From JACKEQ01 sp041389565 (GTDB lineage Bacteria; Myxococcota_A; UBA796; GCA-2862545), in contig JAWKRP010000035.1 of assembly GCA_041389565.1 (NCBI GenBank), positions 22,719-86,718 on the forward strand: a stretch of 64,000 bases of DNA, in the 5' to 3' direction. A model generated the notes under the pieces. The model was not told the DNA's origin, searched no databases, and saw only the letters and a program-made list of their open reading frames with translations. Below are positions 26,868 to 35,760 of this stretch, in pieces. Made by a program: the position numbers and the translations under genes. Each line of letters begins with the position of its first letter. The first letter of the stretch is position 1.

Positions 26868-27456
26868 GGTCGAGGATCCCGGCGATCGACCGCCGCACGT
26901 CCACCGTGCCGTCGACCACGAGATCGGCGTGCGCGCGCGAGGGCTCCACGAACGCGTCGTGCATGGGCCGTACGGTCGCGAGGTACTGGTCGATCACGCC
27001 GTGGGGCGTGTCCCCCCGCTCGACGATGTCGCGGCGGAGCCGTCGGGCCAGGCGCAGATCGGCGTCGGCGTGCACGAACACGGCGTGGTCGAACATCCCG
27101 CGGAGCTCGGGCACGGCGAGCACGAGGATCCCCTCGACCACCACGATGTCGGTGGGCTCCACGACGATCCAGTGTTCTTCGGCTTTGCGGCGGCAGATCC
27201 CGAAGTCGTAGTCCACCAGCTGGACCGGTCGCCCGTCTCTCAGGGCCGCGAGATCCCGGATCAGGCGCTCCGTCTCGAGCGCGTCGGGATGGTCGAAGTT
27301 GTACGACAGCAGGTCGTCGCGGAAGTCGTCCGGCAGCGACCGGTAGTAGCGGTCGTGCGTGATGTGCAGGGCGCGCTCGCCGAGCTGGTCGACGAGCGCC
27401 CGCGTGATCGTGGACTTCCCGGAGGCCGTGCCCCCCGCGATCCCGACGACCTTCAC
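26857..27456 (-). CDS. udk: Uridine kinase
   Basis: 199 residues from a GTG at 27456 that overlaps the parB stop as GTGA. The P-loop GIAGGTASGKSTI is followed by HDRYYRSLP and YNFDHPDA, typical of uridine/cytidine kinases of the PRK/Udk family, and by VEGILVLAVPELR and RRDIVERG. It phosphorylates uridine and cytidine in pyrimidine salvage using ATP or GTP. The length is normal for Udk. The overlap with parB makes it the last gene of a parA-parB-udk transcription unit. Confidence 0.88.
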   Translation of the reverse strand: MKVVGIAGGTASGKSTITRALVDQLGERALHITHDRYYRSLPDDFRDDLLSYNFDHPDALETERLIRDLAALRDGRPVQLVDYDFGICRRKAEEHWIVVEPTDIVVVEGILVLAVPELRGMFDHAVFVHADADLRLARRLRRDIVERGDTPHGVIDQYLATVRPMHDAFVEPSRAHADLVVDGTVDVRRSIAGILDLIR

Positions 27457-28322
27457 CCGGCGTCCTGCCCGCGGAGCCGGTGGATGAGGCGCTCGAGGTC
27501 CTCGGCGTCGGCGTAGTCGATGACGATGCGCCCCCCGCCCTTCTTGCGCGGCTGGATCGCGACCGACGTGTGCAGCGAGTCGCGCAGGAGCTTCGTGGCG
27601 TAGTCGAGCGTGCGCTGGGACCGGACCCGGGCCCGTGCAGGCGCGCGGTTCTGGTCGGCGATCAGCCGCTCGGTCTGACGCACGGAGAGCTGCTGCGCGA
27701 TCACCTTCGCGAGCACCCGGCGCAGGATCTCCTCGTCGTCGAGCGCGAGCAGGGCCCGGGCATGCCCCGCCGTGATGCGCGCGTCGCGGAGGGCCGACAG
27801 CGCGAAGTCCGGCAGCTTGAGCAACCGCACCGCATTCGCGACGGTCGACCGCTGCTTCCCGACCTTCCGCGCCACCTCTTCCTGGGTGTAGCTGTACTCC
27901 GTCAGCAGGCGCTGGTAGCCGCGGCCCTCTTCGATCGGGTCGAGGTCGGCGCGCTGCAGGTTCTCCACGAGCGCCAGCTCGAGCTGCTCGCTCGGCTCGT
28001 CGGCGTCGCGCACCACCACCGGGACCTCGGAGAGCCCCGCCAGACCGGCCGCCCGGAAGCGCCGCTCGCCCGCGATGAGCACGTACCGGCCCTCGTGCCG
28101 GCGCACGACCAGCGGGCTCAGGATCCCGTGGGCGCGGATGGACGCCGCGAGGGCCTCCAGCTGCTCCCGGTCGAACAGCTCGCGCGGCTGCTCGGGGTTC
28201 GGGCGGATCTCGTCGAGCGGGATCGTGCGCAGGGAGGCGCGCTCGGCGGGGAGCGCGTCGACATCGAGCGCGCTGTCCGGGATGAGCGAAGCGAGGCCCC
28301 GTCCGAGGCCGCCGCGGCTCAC
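27453..28322 (-). CDS. parB: Chromosome-partitioning protein ParB
   Basis: 289 residues from a GTG overlapping parA as GTGA. N-terminal CTP-binding ParB/Srx domain with IRPNPEQPRELFD, LSPLVVRR and GERRFRAAGLAGL (the conserved GERR motif), then ENLQRADLDPIEEG, the helix-turn-helix YTQEEVARKVGKQRSTVANAVRLL that reads parS, and a C-terminal dimerisation domain after about residue 235. ParB loads onto parS and spreads to organise origin segregation. Perfect parS palindromes are found at 29232 and 29754 next to it. Confidence 0.95.
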   Translation of the reverse strand: MSRGGLGRGLASLIPDSALDVDALPAERASLRTIPLDEIRPNPEQPRELFDREQLEALAASIRAHGILSPLVVRRHEGRYVLIAGERRFRAAGLAGLSEVPVVVRDADEPSEQLELALVENLQRADLDPIEEGRGYQRLLTEYSYTQEEVARKVGKQRSTVANAVRLLKLPDFALSALRDARITAGHARALLALDDEEILRRVLAKVIAQQLSVRQTERLIADQNRAPARARVRSQRTLDYATKLLRDSLHTSVAIQPRKKGGGRIVIDYADAEDLERLIHRLRGQDAG

Positions 28323-29110
28323 ATCGCCTCCTTCAGGGTCTTGCCGGAGGCACGACGGCGCACGAGCTCGTCGGCGAGGTCGACATACGCCTGGGCGCCC
28401 GAGCTGCCCGGCGCGTACTCGACGATCGACTTCCCGTGGCTCGGCGCCTCGCCGAGCCGGACGTTGCGCGGGATCGTCGTGGTGAAGATGCCGTCGCCGA
28501 ACACCTCGCGCGACTGGCGCTCCACCTCGCGGCAGAGCCGGTTCCGCTGGTCGGTCATCGTGATCACGATGCCTTCGCGCTCGAGGTCCTGGTTCAGGCT
28601 CTTGCGGACCATGCCGATGGTGCGGAGCAGCTCCCCGAGGCCCTCCATCGCGTAGTACTCGGCCTGGAGCGGGATGAGCACGCCATCGCTCGCGACGAGC
28701 GCGTTGATGGTGAGCAGCCCGAGGCTCGGCGGGCAGTCGATGAGCACCCAGTCGTACTTCTCGCGCACGTGGTTCAGGACCTTGCGGAGGCGGCGCTCGC
28801 GGTTCGGCTCGTCGACCAGCTCCACCTCGGCGCCCACCAGATCGCGGCTCGCGGGGATGACCTGCAGGCCGTCGAGGGCCGTGGGCATCAGCACGCTGGC
28901 GATGTCGCGGTACTCGAGGAGGGCGTCGTAGATCCCCATCGTCACGTCGCGGCGGGGGTATCCGAGCCCGGAGCTCGCGTTGCCCTGAGGGTCGAGATCG
29001 ACGACCAGCACGCGCTGACCGGCCACTGCGAGGGCTGCAGCGAGGTTGATCGTGGTCGTCGTCTTGCCGACGCCACCCTTCTGGTTCGAGACAGACAGGA
29101 TCCGTGCCAT
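28319..29110 (-). CDS. parA: Chromosome-partitioning ATPase ParA (Soj)
   Basis: 263 residues from the ATG at 29110, the start that gives the canonical ARILSVSNQKGGVGKTTTT; the frame continues upstream but only across the parS region. Deviant Walker A KGGVGKTT, VVDLDPQGNAS (A') and LIDCPPSLGLLT (B) identify a Soj/ParA-type ATPase. It forms an ATP-dependent gradient that moves ParB-parS complexes. The stop overlaps the parB start. It is divergent from rsmG across a 162-bp gap containing a parS site. Confidence 0.95.
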   Translation of the reverse strand: MARILSVSNQKGGVGKTTTTINLAAALAVAGQRVLVVDLDPQGNASSGLGYPRRDVTMGIYDALLEYRDIASVLMPTALDGLQVIPASRDLVGAEVELVDEPNRERRLRKVLNHVREKYDWVLIDCPPSLGLLTINALVASDGVLIPLQAEYYAMEGLGELLRTIGMVRKSLNQDLEREGIVITMTDQRNRLCREVERQSREVFGDGIFTTTIPRNVRLGEAPSHGKSIVEYAPGSSGAQAYVDLADELVRRRASGKTLKEAM

Positions 29111-29231
29111 GGCGGTCACTTCGGGGGTTTCTGGGGGGAGGGAGGGCCGACAGGGCCGGGCGGCACTGTCTGGAGGGGTCGTGCGTCGAGGATAGCGTCG
29201 CGCAGATCCGCGCGCTACCCCTGCCCCGCAA

Positions 29232-29247
29232 TGTTCCACGTGGAACA
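29232..29247. other. parS site, perfect consensus
   Basis: TGTTCCACGTGGAACA is a perfect 16-bp palindrome identical to the ParB-binding parS consensus. It lies between the divergent parA and rsmG genes. It covers the first codons of an alternative longer rsmG frame (ATG at 29231), which argues for the shorter start. Confidence 0.9.
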
Positions 29248-29272
29248 TCGGACACCGCGGGAGCATCGATTC

Positions 29273-29827
29273 ATGCAGAACGGGCCTTCATCCAGACTCC
29301 TCGAGGTCCATCGCGATCTGCTGGAGCGGTGGCGCAAGGTGATGAACCTCGTGGGGCCCGGTCCGCTCGACGTGCACTACGAGGACTGCGAGCGCGCGCT
29401 CGTGGGGTTCGAGCCGCGGGGTCGGTGGGCCGACCTCGGGACGGGGGCCGGGTTCCCGGGCATCCCGTTCGCGGCGAGGTTCCCGGACGTCCAGGTCGAG
29501 CTGGTCGACAGCCGACAGAAGCGCTGCCGGTTCCTGGAGGAGGTCGTGGCGGAGGCGGGGGCGACCCAGGTGACGGTGCGCCGGGCTCGCCACGAAGAGC
29601 TCGAGACGGGTGCGTACGACGGGGTCATGTCGCGTGCGCTCACGGCCCCGGACGCGATGGTGGACGCCGCGCGCCGTCTACTCGTCCCGGGCGGCACGGC
29701 AGTGCTGTTCCTGCAGGACGACGCGCCCGTGCCGGAGGCGCCGGACTTCGAGGTGTTCCACGTGGAACACTACGAGGTGGAGGGCAAGCATCGGAAGTCG
29801 GTGGCGCTGCGGTTCACGCCACGCTGA
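29273..29827 (+). CDS. rsmG: 16S rRNA m7G527 methyltransferase
   Basis: 184 residues from the ATG at 29273 with GGGAG upstream. An alternative ATG at 29231 would place the parS palindrome in the coding region and lacks a ribosome binding site. SAM-binding motif ADLGTGAGFPGIPFA, then VELVDSRQKRCRFLEEV, and MSRALTAPD identify RsmG (GidB), which methylates G527 of 16S rRNA and whose loss gives low-level streptomycin resistance. Its place next to parAB and near mnmG is the widespread gidA-gidB-parAB cluster. The end contains another parS. Confidence 0.9.
   Translation: MQNGPSSRLLEVHRDLLERWRKVMNLVGPGPLDVHYEDCERALVGFEPRGRWADLGTGAGFPGIPFAARFPDVQVELVDSRQKRCRFLEEVVAEAGATQVTVRRARHEELETGAYDGVMSRALTAPDAMVDAARRLLVPGGTAVLFLQDDAPVPEAPDFEVFHVEHYEVEGKHRKSVALRFTPR
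29754..29769. other. parS site, perfect consensus, inside rsmG
   Basis: A second exact TGTTCCACGTGGAACA, here encoding part of VFHVEHYE near the RsmG C-terminus. Together with 29232 it forms the parS pair closest to parAB. Confidence 0.88.
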
Positions 29828-29997
29828 GCCGAACCCGACGGCGGAGCATTCGCTGCCATCGGGTGGCCACGAACGCGAAGCGTCTCGATCGCCCCATCGG
29901 CGTTGCTGGGGGAACGCCCAATTTCAACGCAGGGGTCGCCGAGGGGGCAGAGACGCAGAGGTCCGGGGTCGACGGTCCACCCGGACGGTGGAGAGAC

Positions 29998-30114
29998 CTC
30001 GTCTCTGCCGGCGCGGACGCTGTTCGGGCCGACGCGCTCGTCTCCACCGACGCGGACGCTGTCCTCACCCACATCCTCGTCTCTGCCGATGCGGGCGCTG
30101 GCCCCATCGACGTC
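29998..30114. repeat. Three tandem 39-bp units
   Basis: Each unit begins CTCGTCTC and carries GCGGACGCT in the middle. The units start at 29998, 30037 and 30076, and the third runs directly into GTTCAGCGAGGCCGC, the first bases of the core. The same units occur at 49628 and 49992. Confidence 0.8.
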
Positions 30115-30335
30115 GTTCAGCGAGGCCGCGGGCGTCGGGCACGGTCCCCGCCCCATCGACGCGCTCCCGACCCGGTCGAACCGTGCTCGATGCAGGCCGC
30201 AGCGGTCTACAGAACCGCAAGCGGAGGGCGAAGCCCGGAGTGCGCAGCGCGCTTGCGCGCGGAGTAACTGGAGCTGGTTGGCCCCTTCGGACGGCCCGTG
30301 GGTCGAGGCGCCGTCGCCAGCCCTCGTTGCGGGGA
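30115..30335. repeat. Repeat core, copy C
   Basis: About 221 bp starting GTTCAGCGAGGCCGC and ending near CCCTCGTTGCGGGGA. It aligns along its length with 49745-49963 and 50186-50404, with scattered substitutions and small indels. Within it GCGCAGCGCGCTTGCGCGCG is conserved in all three copies. Confidence 0.8.
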
Positions 30336-30522
30336 CCGACGGCGTATTGGCAGGGCGGGTCCGTCGGACTCCCTGCGCCTCGATGCGGAGCGTCGAGCGC
30401 TCGCCAGACGAGGTCTTCGCCAGGACGTCGGGAGACCTCGTCGAAGCCGAGGACCCGCACGCTGTCTCACCAATGCCCCATTTCTGCCGACGCGGACGCG
30501 GTCCTCGCCGACCTCCTCGTCT

Positions 30523-31488
30523 CTACAGCTCGACCGCCAGCGGGATCGCGAGGCTCCAGGCCTTCCCGAGCTTCGGGAACGTCGCGCTCTGCAGCGTCTC
30601 CTGGTAGCACTTCTCGCGCTCCGCATCGGCCGCCGTGCTGCCCTTCACGGACGCCGCGAACGTGCCGTCGGCCGCCACCTCGACCTGCAGCGTCTCCGAG
30701 AACGCCTTCTGCTCCGCCGCCGCCGTGGCGATGCACACCTTCAGCGTGGCCTGCTGGAGCGAGCCGATCGCCTTGTCGGCCTCCTCCTGGCTCGCTCCCG
30801 TCGGCTTCGCAGGACCCACGGTGAGCTTCGCGTCCCCCGCCATCGCGTCGGCCATGCCCGAGGCCAGACCGCCCGCGAACCCCTCCGCCAGGGCATCCAT
30901 GGAGCCGCCGTCGCCGCCCATCATGCCGCCGAACGGGTTGCTGCTCGAGTCGGACTTCAGCTCTTCGCCGTTCGACCAGCGCTTCCACTGATCGGTGAGG
31001 GGCGCCTCCGTCCCGCTCATCGTGGCCGTGCGGACGGTGACCGACAGCTCCGTCGCCTTGCGGTCCCACGCGACGCAGCCCGGCAGCTCCGCGATGCGCG
31101 TGCCGTTCGTGGCCACGATCGTCTCCTCCTCCTCACGGCTCGCACACCAGATGTACGGGGCCTTCTTGTCGTACTTGTAGAGGCCCGCGCCGCTCGCGTC
31201 GGAGAACGAGAACTCCATCTTCCCGTCGAGCCGGCCGGAGTTGTCGTACAGCTCCTTCTTCGCGATGTTCCAGCCCGGGTTCTCCTCTTCGAGCTTGGTG
31301 CCGCGGACGACCTTGTTCACGATCTCCATGAAGTCGCCGTCTGCGGACTCCGGAGCGTCGGTGACGATGTTCTCGAAGTACAGCACGCCCGTCTTCGCCT
31401 TGAGGTCGAACGTGTAGACCTTGCGCTCCACCTTGGGGCACGCGGTCGCGAGGGCCAGCAACGAGGCCATGAACAGGAGCTTGCGCAT
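30523..31488 (-). CDS. Lipoprotein of unknown function
   Basis: 321 residues, ATG at 31488 after GGAGGAACCC. Signal peptide with lipobox ALATAC followed by PKVERKVYTFDLKAKTGVLYFENI, a beta-rich domain (FSFSDASGAGLYKYDKKAPYIWC), a Gly/Met-rich linker (NPFGGMMGGDGGS, about 185-200) and a C-terminal region (LKVCIATAAAEQKAF, VEVAADGTFAASVKG) that resembles the DUF-type AgmX/PglI C-terminal pattern in which a conserved Cys-flanked strand pair repeats. The family was not identified with certainty. Probably inner leaflet of the outer membrane. The composite repeat begins immediately after its stop. Confidence 0.6.
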   Translation of the reverse strand: MRKLLFMASLLALATACPKVERKVYTFDLKAKTGVLYFENIVTDAPESADGDFMEIVNKVVRGTKLEEENPGWNIAKKELYDNSGRLDGKMEFSFSDASGAGLYKYDKKAPYIWCASREEEETIVATNGTRIAELPGCVAWDRKATELSVTVRTATMSGTEAPLTDQWKRWSNGEELKSDSSSNPFGGMMGGDGGSMDALAEGFAGGLASGMADAMAGDAKLTVGPAKPTGASQEEADKAIGSLQQATLKVCIATAAAEQKAFSETLQVEVAADGTFAASVKGSTAADAEREKCYQETLQSATFPKLGKAWSLAIPLAVEL

Positions 31489-31515
31489 CGGGTTCCTCCG
31501 GAGAGGGCGCGTGTA

Positions 31516-33375
31516 TCACGCCTCCGGGGGGAGGGCCGACCGACCGGCCAACAGATCGACCACCACGGTGACCGCCGCCGGCGTGATGCCCGGCAGCCGC
31601 TCGAGCTGACCGAGCGTCGCCGGACGCGCCCGCGCCAGGCGCTCGCGGACCTCCCAGGACAGGGCGGTCACCCCCATCCAGTCCACCGCCGGGAGCGCGA
31701 CCCCCTCCAGACGCCGCGCCTCCTCGGCCCGGCGCTGCGCACGGGCGATGTAGCCCGCGTACTTCACGTCGATCTCGAGCTGCTCCGCGACCTCGGGCTC
31801 GAGCGGCGGGAGGTCGAGCAGCGGAGCGAGGTCGGACCACGACAGGGTGGGACGGCGCAGCAGCTCTTCGGCGGTGGCGGGCTTGCGCAGGCCGGCCTGG
31901 CCGCTGGAGGCGAGCTGGGTGAGGACCTCCGGCGTGGGGTTGAGGACGGTCGACAAGGCGGTGCGTCCGCGCTCCAGGGCCTCCTGACGGGCCTCGAACG
32001 CGGCCCACGTCGCGTCGTCGACGAGCCCCAGGGCACGACCGCGGGGCATGAGGCGCCGGTCGGCGTTGTCCTCGCGAAGCAGGAGTCGGTGCTCGGCGCG
32101 GCTCGTGAACATCCGGTAGGGCTCGCCGCCGATGCCGCGCTGGGTGAGGTCGTCGACCAGGACCCCGATGTACGCCGCGGAACGTTCCACGTGGAACACC
32201 TCGCCGAGCGCCGCGCTCACACCCGCGACGAAGCCCTGCACAGCGGCCTCTTCGTAGCCGGAGGTGCCGTTCACCTGGCCCGCGAGGAACAGCCCGGGGA
32301 CCCCGCGGTGCTGGAGGTCGGGCCCGAGGTCCAGCGGGTTGGAGAAGTCGTACTCCACGGCGTAGCCGGGCTGGAGCAGCACGGCGTCCTCGAGGCCCGG
32401 GATGTGCGCGAGCATCGCCTCCTGCACGTCGGGCGGCAGGGACGTGGACAGGCCGTTCACGTACACCCGGTGCGTGTCGAGGCCCTCGGGCTCGAGGAAC
32501 AGCAGGTGGCGCGTGCGGTCGGGGAACCGGTGCACCTTGTCTTCGACGCTCGGGCAGTAGCGCGGACCGGTGCCCTCGATGTCCCCGGTGAACATGGGCG
32601 CGCGGTCGAGGTTGGCGCGGATGAGGTCGTGCACGGCCTCGTTGGTGTACGTGAGGTGGCAGGTGATCTGCGGGAGGCGCGGCGGGGGCGTGGCCTCGAA
32701 CGAGAAGCGCCCCTCGGCGAGGTCGGTCTGCGGGTCTGTGCGGTCCCACGCGATGGTACGCCCGTCGAGCCGGGGGACCGTGCCGGTCTTCAGACGCCCG
32801 AGGCGCAGCCCGAGCTCGCCCAGCGACCGGGACAGGGCATGCGCGGCGCCATCGCCCAGACGGCCCCCTACGGACTTCTGCAGGCCGTGGTGGAGCACGC
32901 CCGCCAGGAAGGTGCCGGTCGTCAGGATGACCGACTCGCACCACAGGGTGGTGTCACCGAGCTCCACCCCGGCGACGCGACCGGACCGCGTGATCAGCCC
33001 GGTGACCTCGGCCCCGACGATCTCGAGCCCCTCGATCGCGGCGAGCTGACGGGCCATCTCGGCCGGGTACCGCGCGATGTCGACCTGCGCGCGGGACGAG
33101 CGCACGGCGAGCCCCTTCCGCGTGTTGAGCTGCCGGAACTGCACGGTGGAGGCGTCGGCCACGCGCCCCATGAGCCCGCCGAGCGCATCGAGCTCGCGGA
33201 CCAGGTGGCCCTTCGCGAGCCCCCCGATCGCGGGATTGCACGACAGGCGCCCCACGGCGGCCGTGTCGAGCGTGACCATGGCGACCGAGCGGCCGAGACG
33301 TGCGGCCGCCGCAGCGGCCTCGCATCCCGCGTGTCCGGCGCCGACGACGACGACGTCGAACACCCGCCCGGTCAT
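31516..33375 (-). CDS. mnmG: tRNA uridine-5-carboxymethylaminomethyl modification enzyme MnmG
   Basis: 619 residues. FAD-binding VVVGAGHAGCEAAAAAARLG, the conserved SCNPAIGGLAKGHLVRELDALGG region, LTTGTFLAGVLHHG and GLFLAGQVNGTSGYEEAA identify MnmG (GidA), which with MnmE and 5,10-methylene-THF makes cmnm5U34 in tRNAs. The C-terminal helical domain (RPTLSWSDLAPLL, YAGYIARAQRRAEE, LEGVALPAVDW) is complete. mnmE is not in the window. Here mnmG is separated from rsmG by a lipoprotein gene and the composite repeat, unlike the usual tight gidA-gidB order. Confidence 0.95.
   Translation of the reverse strand: MTGRVFDVVVVGAGHAGCEAAAAAARLGRSVAMVTLDTAAVGRLSCNPAIGGLAKGHLVRELDALGGLMGRVADASTVQFRQLNTRKGLAVRSSRAQVDIARYPAEMARQLAAIEGLEIVGAEVTGLITRSGRVAGVELGDTTLWCESVILTTGTFLAGVLHHGLQKSVGGRLGDGAAHALSRSLGELGLRLGRLKTGTVPRLDGRTIAWDRTDPQTDLAEGRFSFEATPPPRLPQITCHLTYTNEAVHDLIRANLDRAPMFTGDIEGTGPRYCPSVEDKVHRFPDRTRHLLFLEPEGLDTHRVYVNGLSTSLPPDVQEAMLAHIPGLEDAVLLQPGYAVEYDFSNPLDLGPDLQHRGVPGLFLAGQVNGTSGYEEAAVQGFVAGVSAALGEVFHVERSAAYIGVLVDDLTQRGIGGEPYRMFTSRAEHRLLLREDNADRRLMPRGRALGLVDDATWAAFEARQEALERGRTALSTVLNPTPEVLTQLASSGQAGLRKPATAEELLRRPTLSWSDLAPLLDLPPLEPEVAEQLEIDVKYAGYIARAQRRAEEARRLEGVALPAVDWMGVTALSWEVRERLARARPATLGQLERLPGITPAAVTVVVDLLAGRSALPPEA
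32183..32198. other. parS-like site inside mnmG (15/16)
   Basis: CGTTCCACGTGGAACA differs from parS only at the first base and keeps the complete 14-bp palindrome GTTCCACGTGGAAC. It encodes part of EVFHVERS in MnmG. Located 3 kb from parAB, it is a likely third ParB loading site. Confidence 0.7.
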
Positions 33376-33379
33376 CGCG

Positions 33380-33871
33380 TCACTCCGTGACCGTGATCTT
33401 CACGGTCGCGGTCATCTGCTCGCCGTACGAGCGGTGCACGCCGTCGGCGAACTGGAGCGTCAGGGTGTGCTCGCCGGGCTCGAGCTCGAGCTCGGTCTCG
33501 GTCTGGCCCTTGCCGAAGTGGATGTGCTGGTCGTCGGCGGGCACGGCCGTGCCGAACGGAACGGGCTCGGTGTCGACGAGGATGTGGTGGTGACCCGTGC
33601 CTTCGACGAGCTCACCGGCCGGCTTGACCTCCATGCCCTCGACCGCCATCACGACCTTCACGGGCGAGGGGACGGACGCGCCCTCTGCGGGGGACGTGAA
33701 CATGACCTTCGCGCCCTCGGACGGCTTCATCGTCTCGGCCGCCGCAGCGTCGTGGCCCTCGTGGCCGTGGTCGTCCTTCTTGGCCTGCTCGGTGGGCTCG
33801 GGAGCCGCGGGCTTCTCGGGGGGGGCCTCGCCAGAGCAGGCGACGAGGAGGGAGGTGAGGAAGAGGGTCAT
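33380..33871 (-). CDS. DUF4399-family lipoprotein
   Basis: 163 residues from the ATG at 33871 (GGAG upstream). Signal with lipobox LLVACSGE, a charged His-containing linker (KKDDHGHEGHDAAA), then the DUF4399 fold: VMFTSPAEGASVPSPVKV, VEGTGHHHILVDTEP, DDQHIHFGKGQTETELEL and LTLQFADGVHRSYG. The clustered histidines (HHHIL, HIHFG, and the linker) could bind metal, but the molecular role of the family is not established. Ends 4 bp before mnmG begins on the same strand. Confidence 0.8.
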   Translation of the reverse strand: MTLFLTSLLVACSGEAPPEKPAAPEPTEQAKKDDHGHEGHDAAAAETMKPSEGAKVMFTSPAEGASVPSPVKVVMAVEGMEVKPAGELVEGTGHHHILVDTEPVPFGTAVPADDQHIHFGKGQTETELELEPGEHTLTLQFADGVHRSYGEQMTATVKITVTE

Positions 33872-33913
33872 GGCGTCTCCAGTGACCAGCGGGAGCTGGA
33901 CGTGCACGCCGGC

Positions 33914-34732
33914 TCATAATTCCGAACCCGGCCCCCGTCCCGTCTGGGCGAGCTCCACGGAGTCCCGAGGGACGGTCCGTGAGTCCCGTGAGTCACTCAC
34001 GGCGGCGTCTTCCAGGCGTGGATCGCAGGCCCACACCTTCTGGACCTCGGCCGCGAGCGCCGCAGCGAGGTCCGCCGCGGCGGCAGCGCTGTCGCGACGG
34101 GCCGACAGCACGGTGCTGAAGCGGTCGGTGTAGCGGAGGACCACCTCTCCATCGCGCGCGACCAGGGCCATGCCCACCTGCGCGTCGATCAGGTAGGGCT
34201 CTTCGATGTGGTCGAGCACCACCGGCCCGCTGTCGGTGACCACGATGTCGCCGGGGAACCCGGTGGCCGTGAGCGGGCGCCCCTCGAGCTCGGTGACCCA
34301 CGTGATCAGGGCCGCCGACCCGTCGAGGCCGCGCACGGTCGCGGCGAGGGCCTCGTCGACGTCGCCCTTGCCGCGGAGCGCCGAGCGGAGCGCAGACCGG
34401 GTGGTGGGCGCGAAGCTGCCCTGGAGGAACTGCCCGTCCCAGCGGGCCCCGAGCGCGCCGTTCACGGCCCCGGGCAGCGCGACCCCGAGCGCGTGGGGGA
34501 TGCGATCGATCTCGTCGGTGCGTCGGCTCCGCAGCCACTCGCGCATCCACGGGAGCCCCGCGCCGACGTAGCTGTCGAGGTCGACATCGCTGCGCCCGGT
34601 GGTCACGACCACGGGCAGCACCCGCACGACGCCATGGGTGGTGCGGGCCTCGAATCGCCAGGGTTGTACCAACGCCTCCGACTTCGGCACACAGCCGGTG
34701 CACAGGGCCAGGAGGGGAAGGGCGCGCCACAT
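33914..34732 (-). CDS. Lipoprotein of unknown function
   Basis: 272 residues from the ATG at 34732, which gives a lipoprotein signal with lipobox LLALCTGC; the longer frame is antisense to the next gene. The N-terminal half has RFEARTTHGVVRVLPVVVTTGRSD, and the rest alternates helices and strands (LITWVTELEGRPLTATGFPGD, VVLDHIEEPYLIDAQVGMALVARDGEVVLRYTD). The central VDLDSYVGAGLPW and DIVVTDSGPVVL patterns suggest a GNA1162/curli-like lipoprotein of the type that measures periplasmic components, but this was not matched to a family. Divergent from the pseudouridine synthase gene. Confidence 0.55.
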   Translation of the reverse strand: MWRALPLLALCTGCVPKSEALVQPWRFEARTTHGVVRVLPVVVTTGRSDVDLDSYVGAGLPWMREWLRSRRTDEIDRIPHALGVALPGAVNGALGARWDGQFLQGSFAPTTRSALRSALRGKGDVDEALAATVRGLDGSAALITWVTELEGRPLTATGFPGDIVVTDSGPVVLDHIEEPYLIDAQVGMALVARDGEVVLRYTDRFSTVLSARRDSAAAAADLAAALAAEVQKVWACDPRLEDAAVSDSRDSRTVPRDSVELAQTGRGPGSEL

Positions 34733-34782
34733 GCCCCGAGCGTCCCACACGCGGGGTGTGCGCGATGTGAAAACATGTCGGC

Positions 34783-35760
34783 GTGCAGCAACCCGAGACA
34801 TCCAACGCTCCAACTCCGCGCGCACGTCGGCTCGTCGTGCCGGAAGGAGCGGGCGGCATGCGGTTGGACACGTTCCTCGCCCGCTGGTTCCGCGATTTCT
34901 CGCGGTCCGCCCTCTCTCGCGGCGTGAAGGCCGGTCAGGTGTGCTCCGAAGGCCGCCCGCTCCGCGCGGGAGCCCGGGTCCGCGGGGGTCAGGTGCTCGA
35001 CATCACGATCGAGGGGATCGCACCCGACGGTCCGCCGCCGCCCTTTCCTCCCATCCTGCTCGAGCGCGACGGGCTGCTCGTGGTCGACAAGCCCGCCGGC
35101 ATGCTGTGCCACCCGACCGGCACCACGTTCGCCTGGGCCCTCGTGGGGCTCGCCAGGGAGCGCCACCCCGATGTGGAGCTCGTGCACCGGCTCGACCGCG
35201 ACACGTCCGGCTGCATCGCGCTCACCACCGACCCCACGCTGAACCGCCACCTCAAGCTCGCCATCAAGGAGGGCCGCACCCGCAAGGAGTACGAAGCGAT
35301 CGTGAAGGGCGAGATCCCGTGGGACCGGAAGCGGCTCGACGGTCCGATCGGCCCGGCCGACGGGGAGATCCGCATCCAGATGGCGATCCGCGACGACGGG
35401 AAGCCCGCGCGCACGGATGTCACCGTGATCGGGCGCCAGCCGGGATACACCCGGGTCCGGTGCCGCATCCACACCGGCCGCACGCACCAGATCCGCATCC
35501 ATCTCGCCCACGAGGGCTTCCCGCTGCTCGGCGACCGGCTGTACGGCGTGGCTCCGGAGGTCTTCCTGCACACCCTCGAACACGGCGTCGACGCGAGCAC
35601 CCGCGAAGCCACGGGCGCGCCGTACCACGCGCTCCATGCCGCCGAGCTCGAGCTGCCGCTGCCCGGCGGCGCGGTGGTGGTGCGCGCCCCGATGCCGGAG
35701 GTCCTCGAGCGCTGGTGGGCGCACCCCGAGGTCCTGCCGCACGACGGTGAGGCCCCGTGA
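34783..35760 (+). CDS. RluA-family pseudouridine synthase
   Basis: 325 residues from a GTG at 34783. N-terminal S4-like RNA-binding region (MRLDTFLARWFRDFSRSALSRGVKAGQV), then the synthase core with LLVVDKPAGMLCHPT and the catalytic-Asp motif ELVHRLDRDTSGCI, followed by RKEYEAIVKGE, HTGRTHQIRIHLAHEG and LLGDRLYG. It isomerises uridine to pseudouridine in rRNA or tRNA. Which of the RluA/C/D-type targets it modifies cannot be told from sequence alone. Its stop overlaps the next start (TGATG). Confidence 0.88.
   Translation: MQQPETSNAPTPRARRLVVPEGAGGMRLDTFLARWFRDFSRSALSRGVKAGQVCSEGRPLRAGARVRGGQVLDITIEGIAPDGPPPPFPPILLERDGLLVVDKPAGMLCHPTGTTFAWALVGLARERHPDVELVHRLDRDTSGCIALTTDPTLNRHLKLAIKEGRTRKEYEAIVKGEIPWDRKRLDGPIGPADGEIRIQMAIRDDGKPARTDVTVIGRQPGYTRVRCRIHTGRTHQIRIHLAHEGFPLLGDRLYGVAPEVFLHTLEHGVDASTREATGAPYHALHAAELELPLPGGAVVVRAPMPEVLERWWAHPEVLPHDGEAP

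Larger units (their letters stand above)
29828..30522. repeat. Composite dispersed repeat, copy 1, filling a convergent intergenic gap
   Basis: No gene was recognised in this 695-bp stretch between the stop of rsmG and the stop of the convergent lipoprotein gene. It holds a head region with GAGACGCAGAGGTCC-type sequence (about 29870-29997), three 39-bp tandem units (29998-30114), a 221-bp core (30115-30335) and a 65-bp tail (30357-30421). All of these recur in the same order and orientation at 49391-50702. The core contains short hairpins (for example GCGGT..ACCGC and GCGC-GCTT-GCGC). Frames through it are open only because of base composition. Confidence 0.75.
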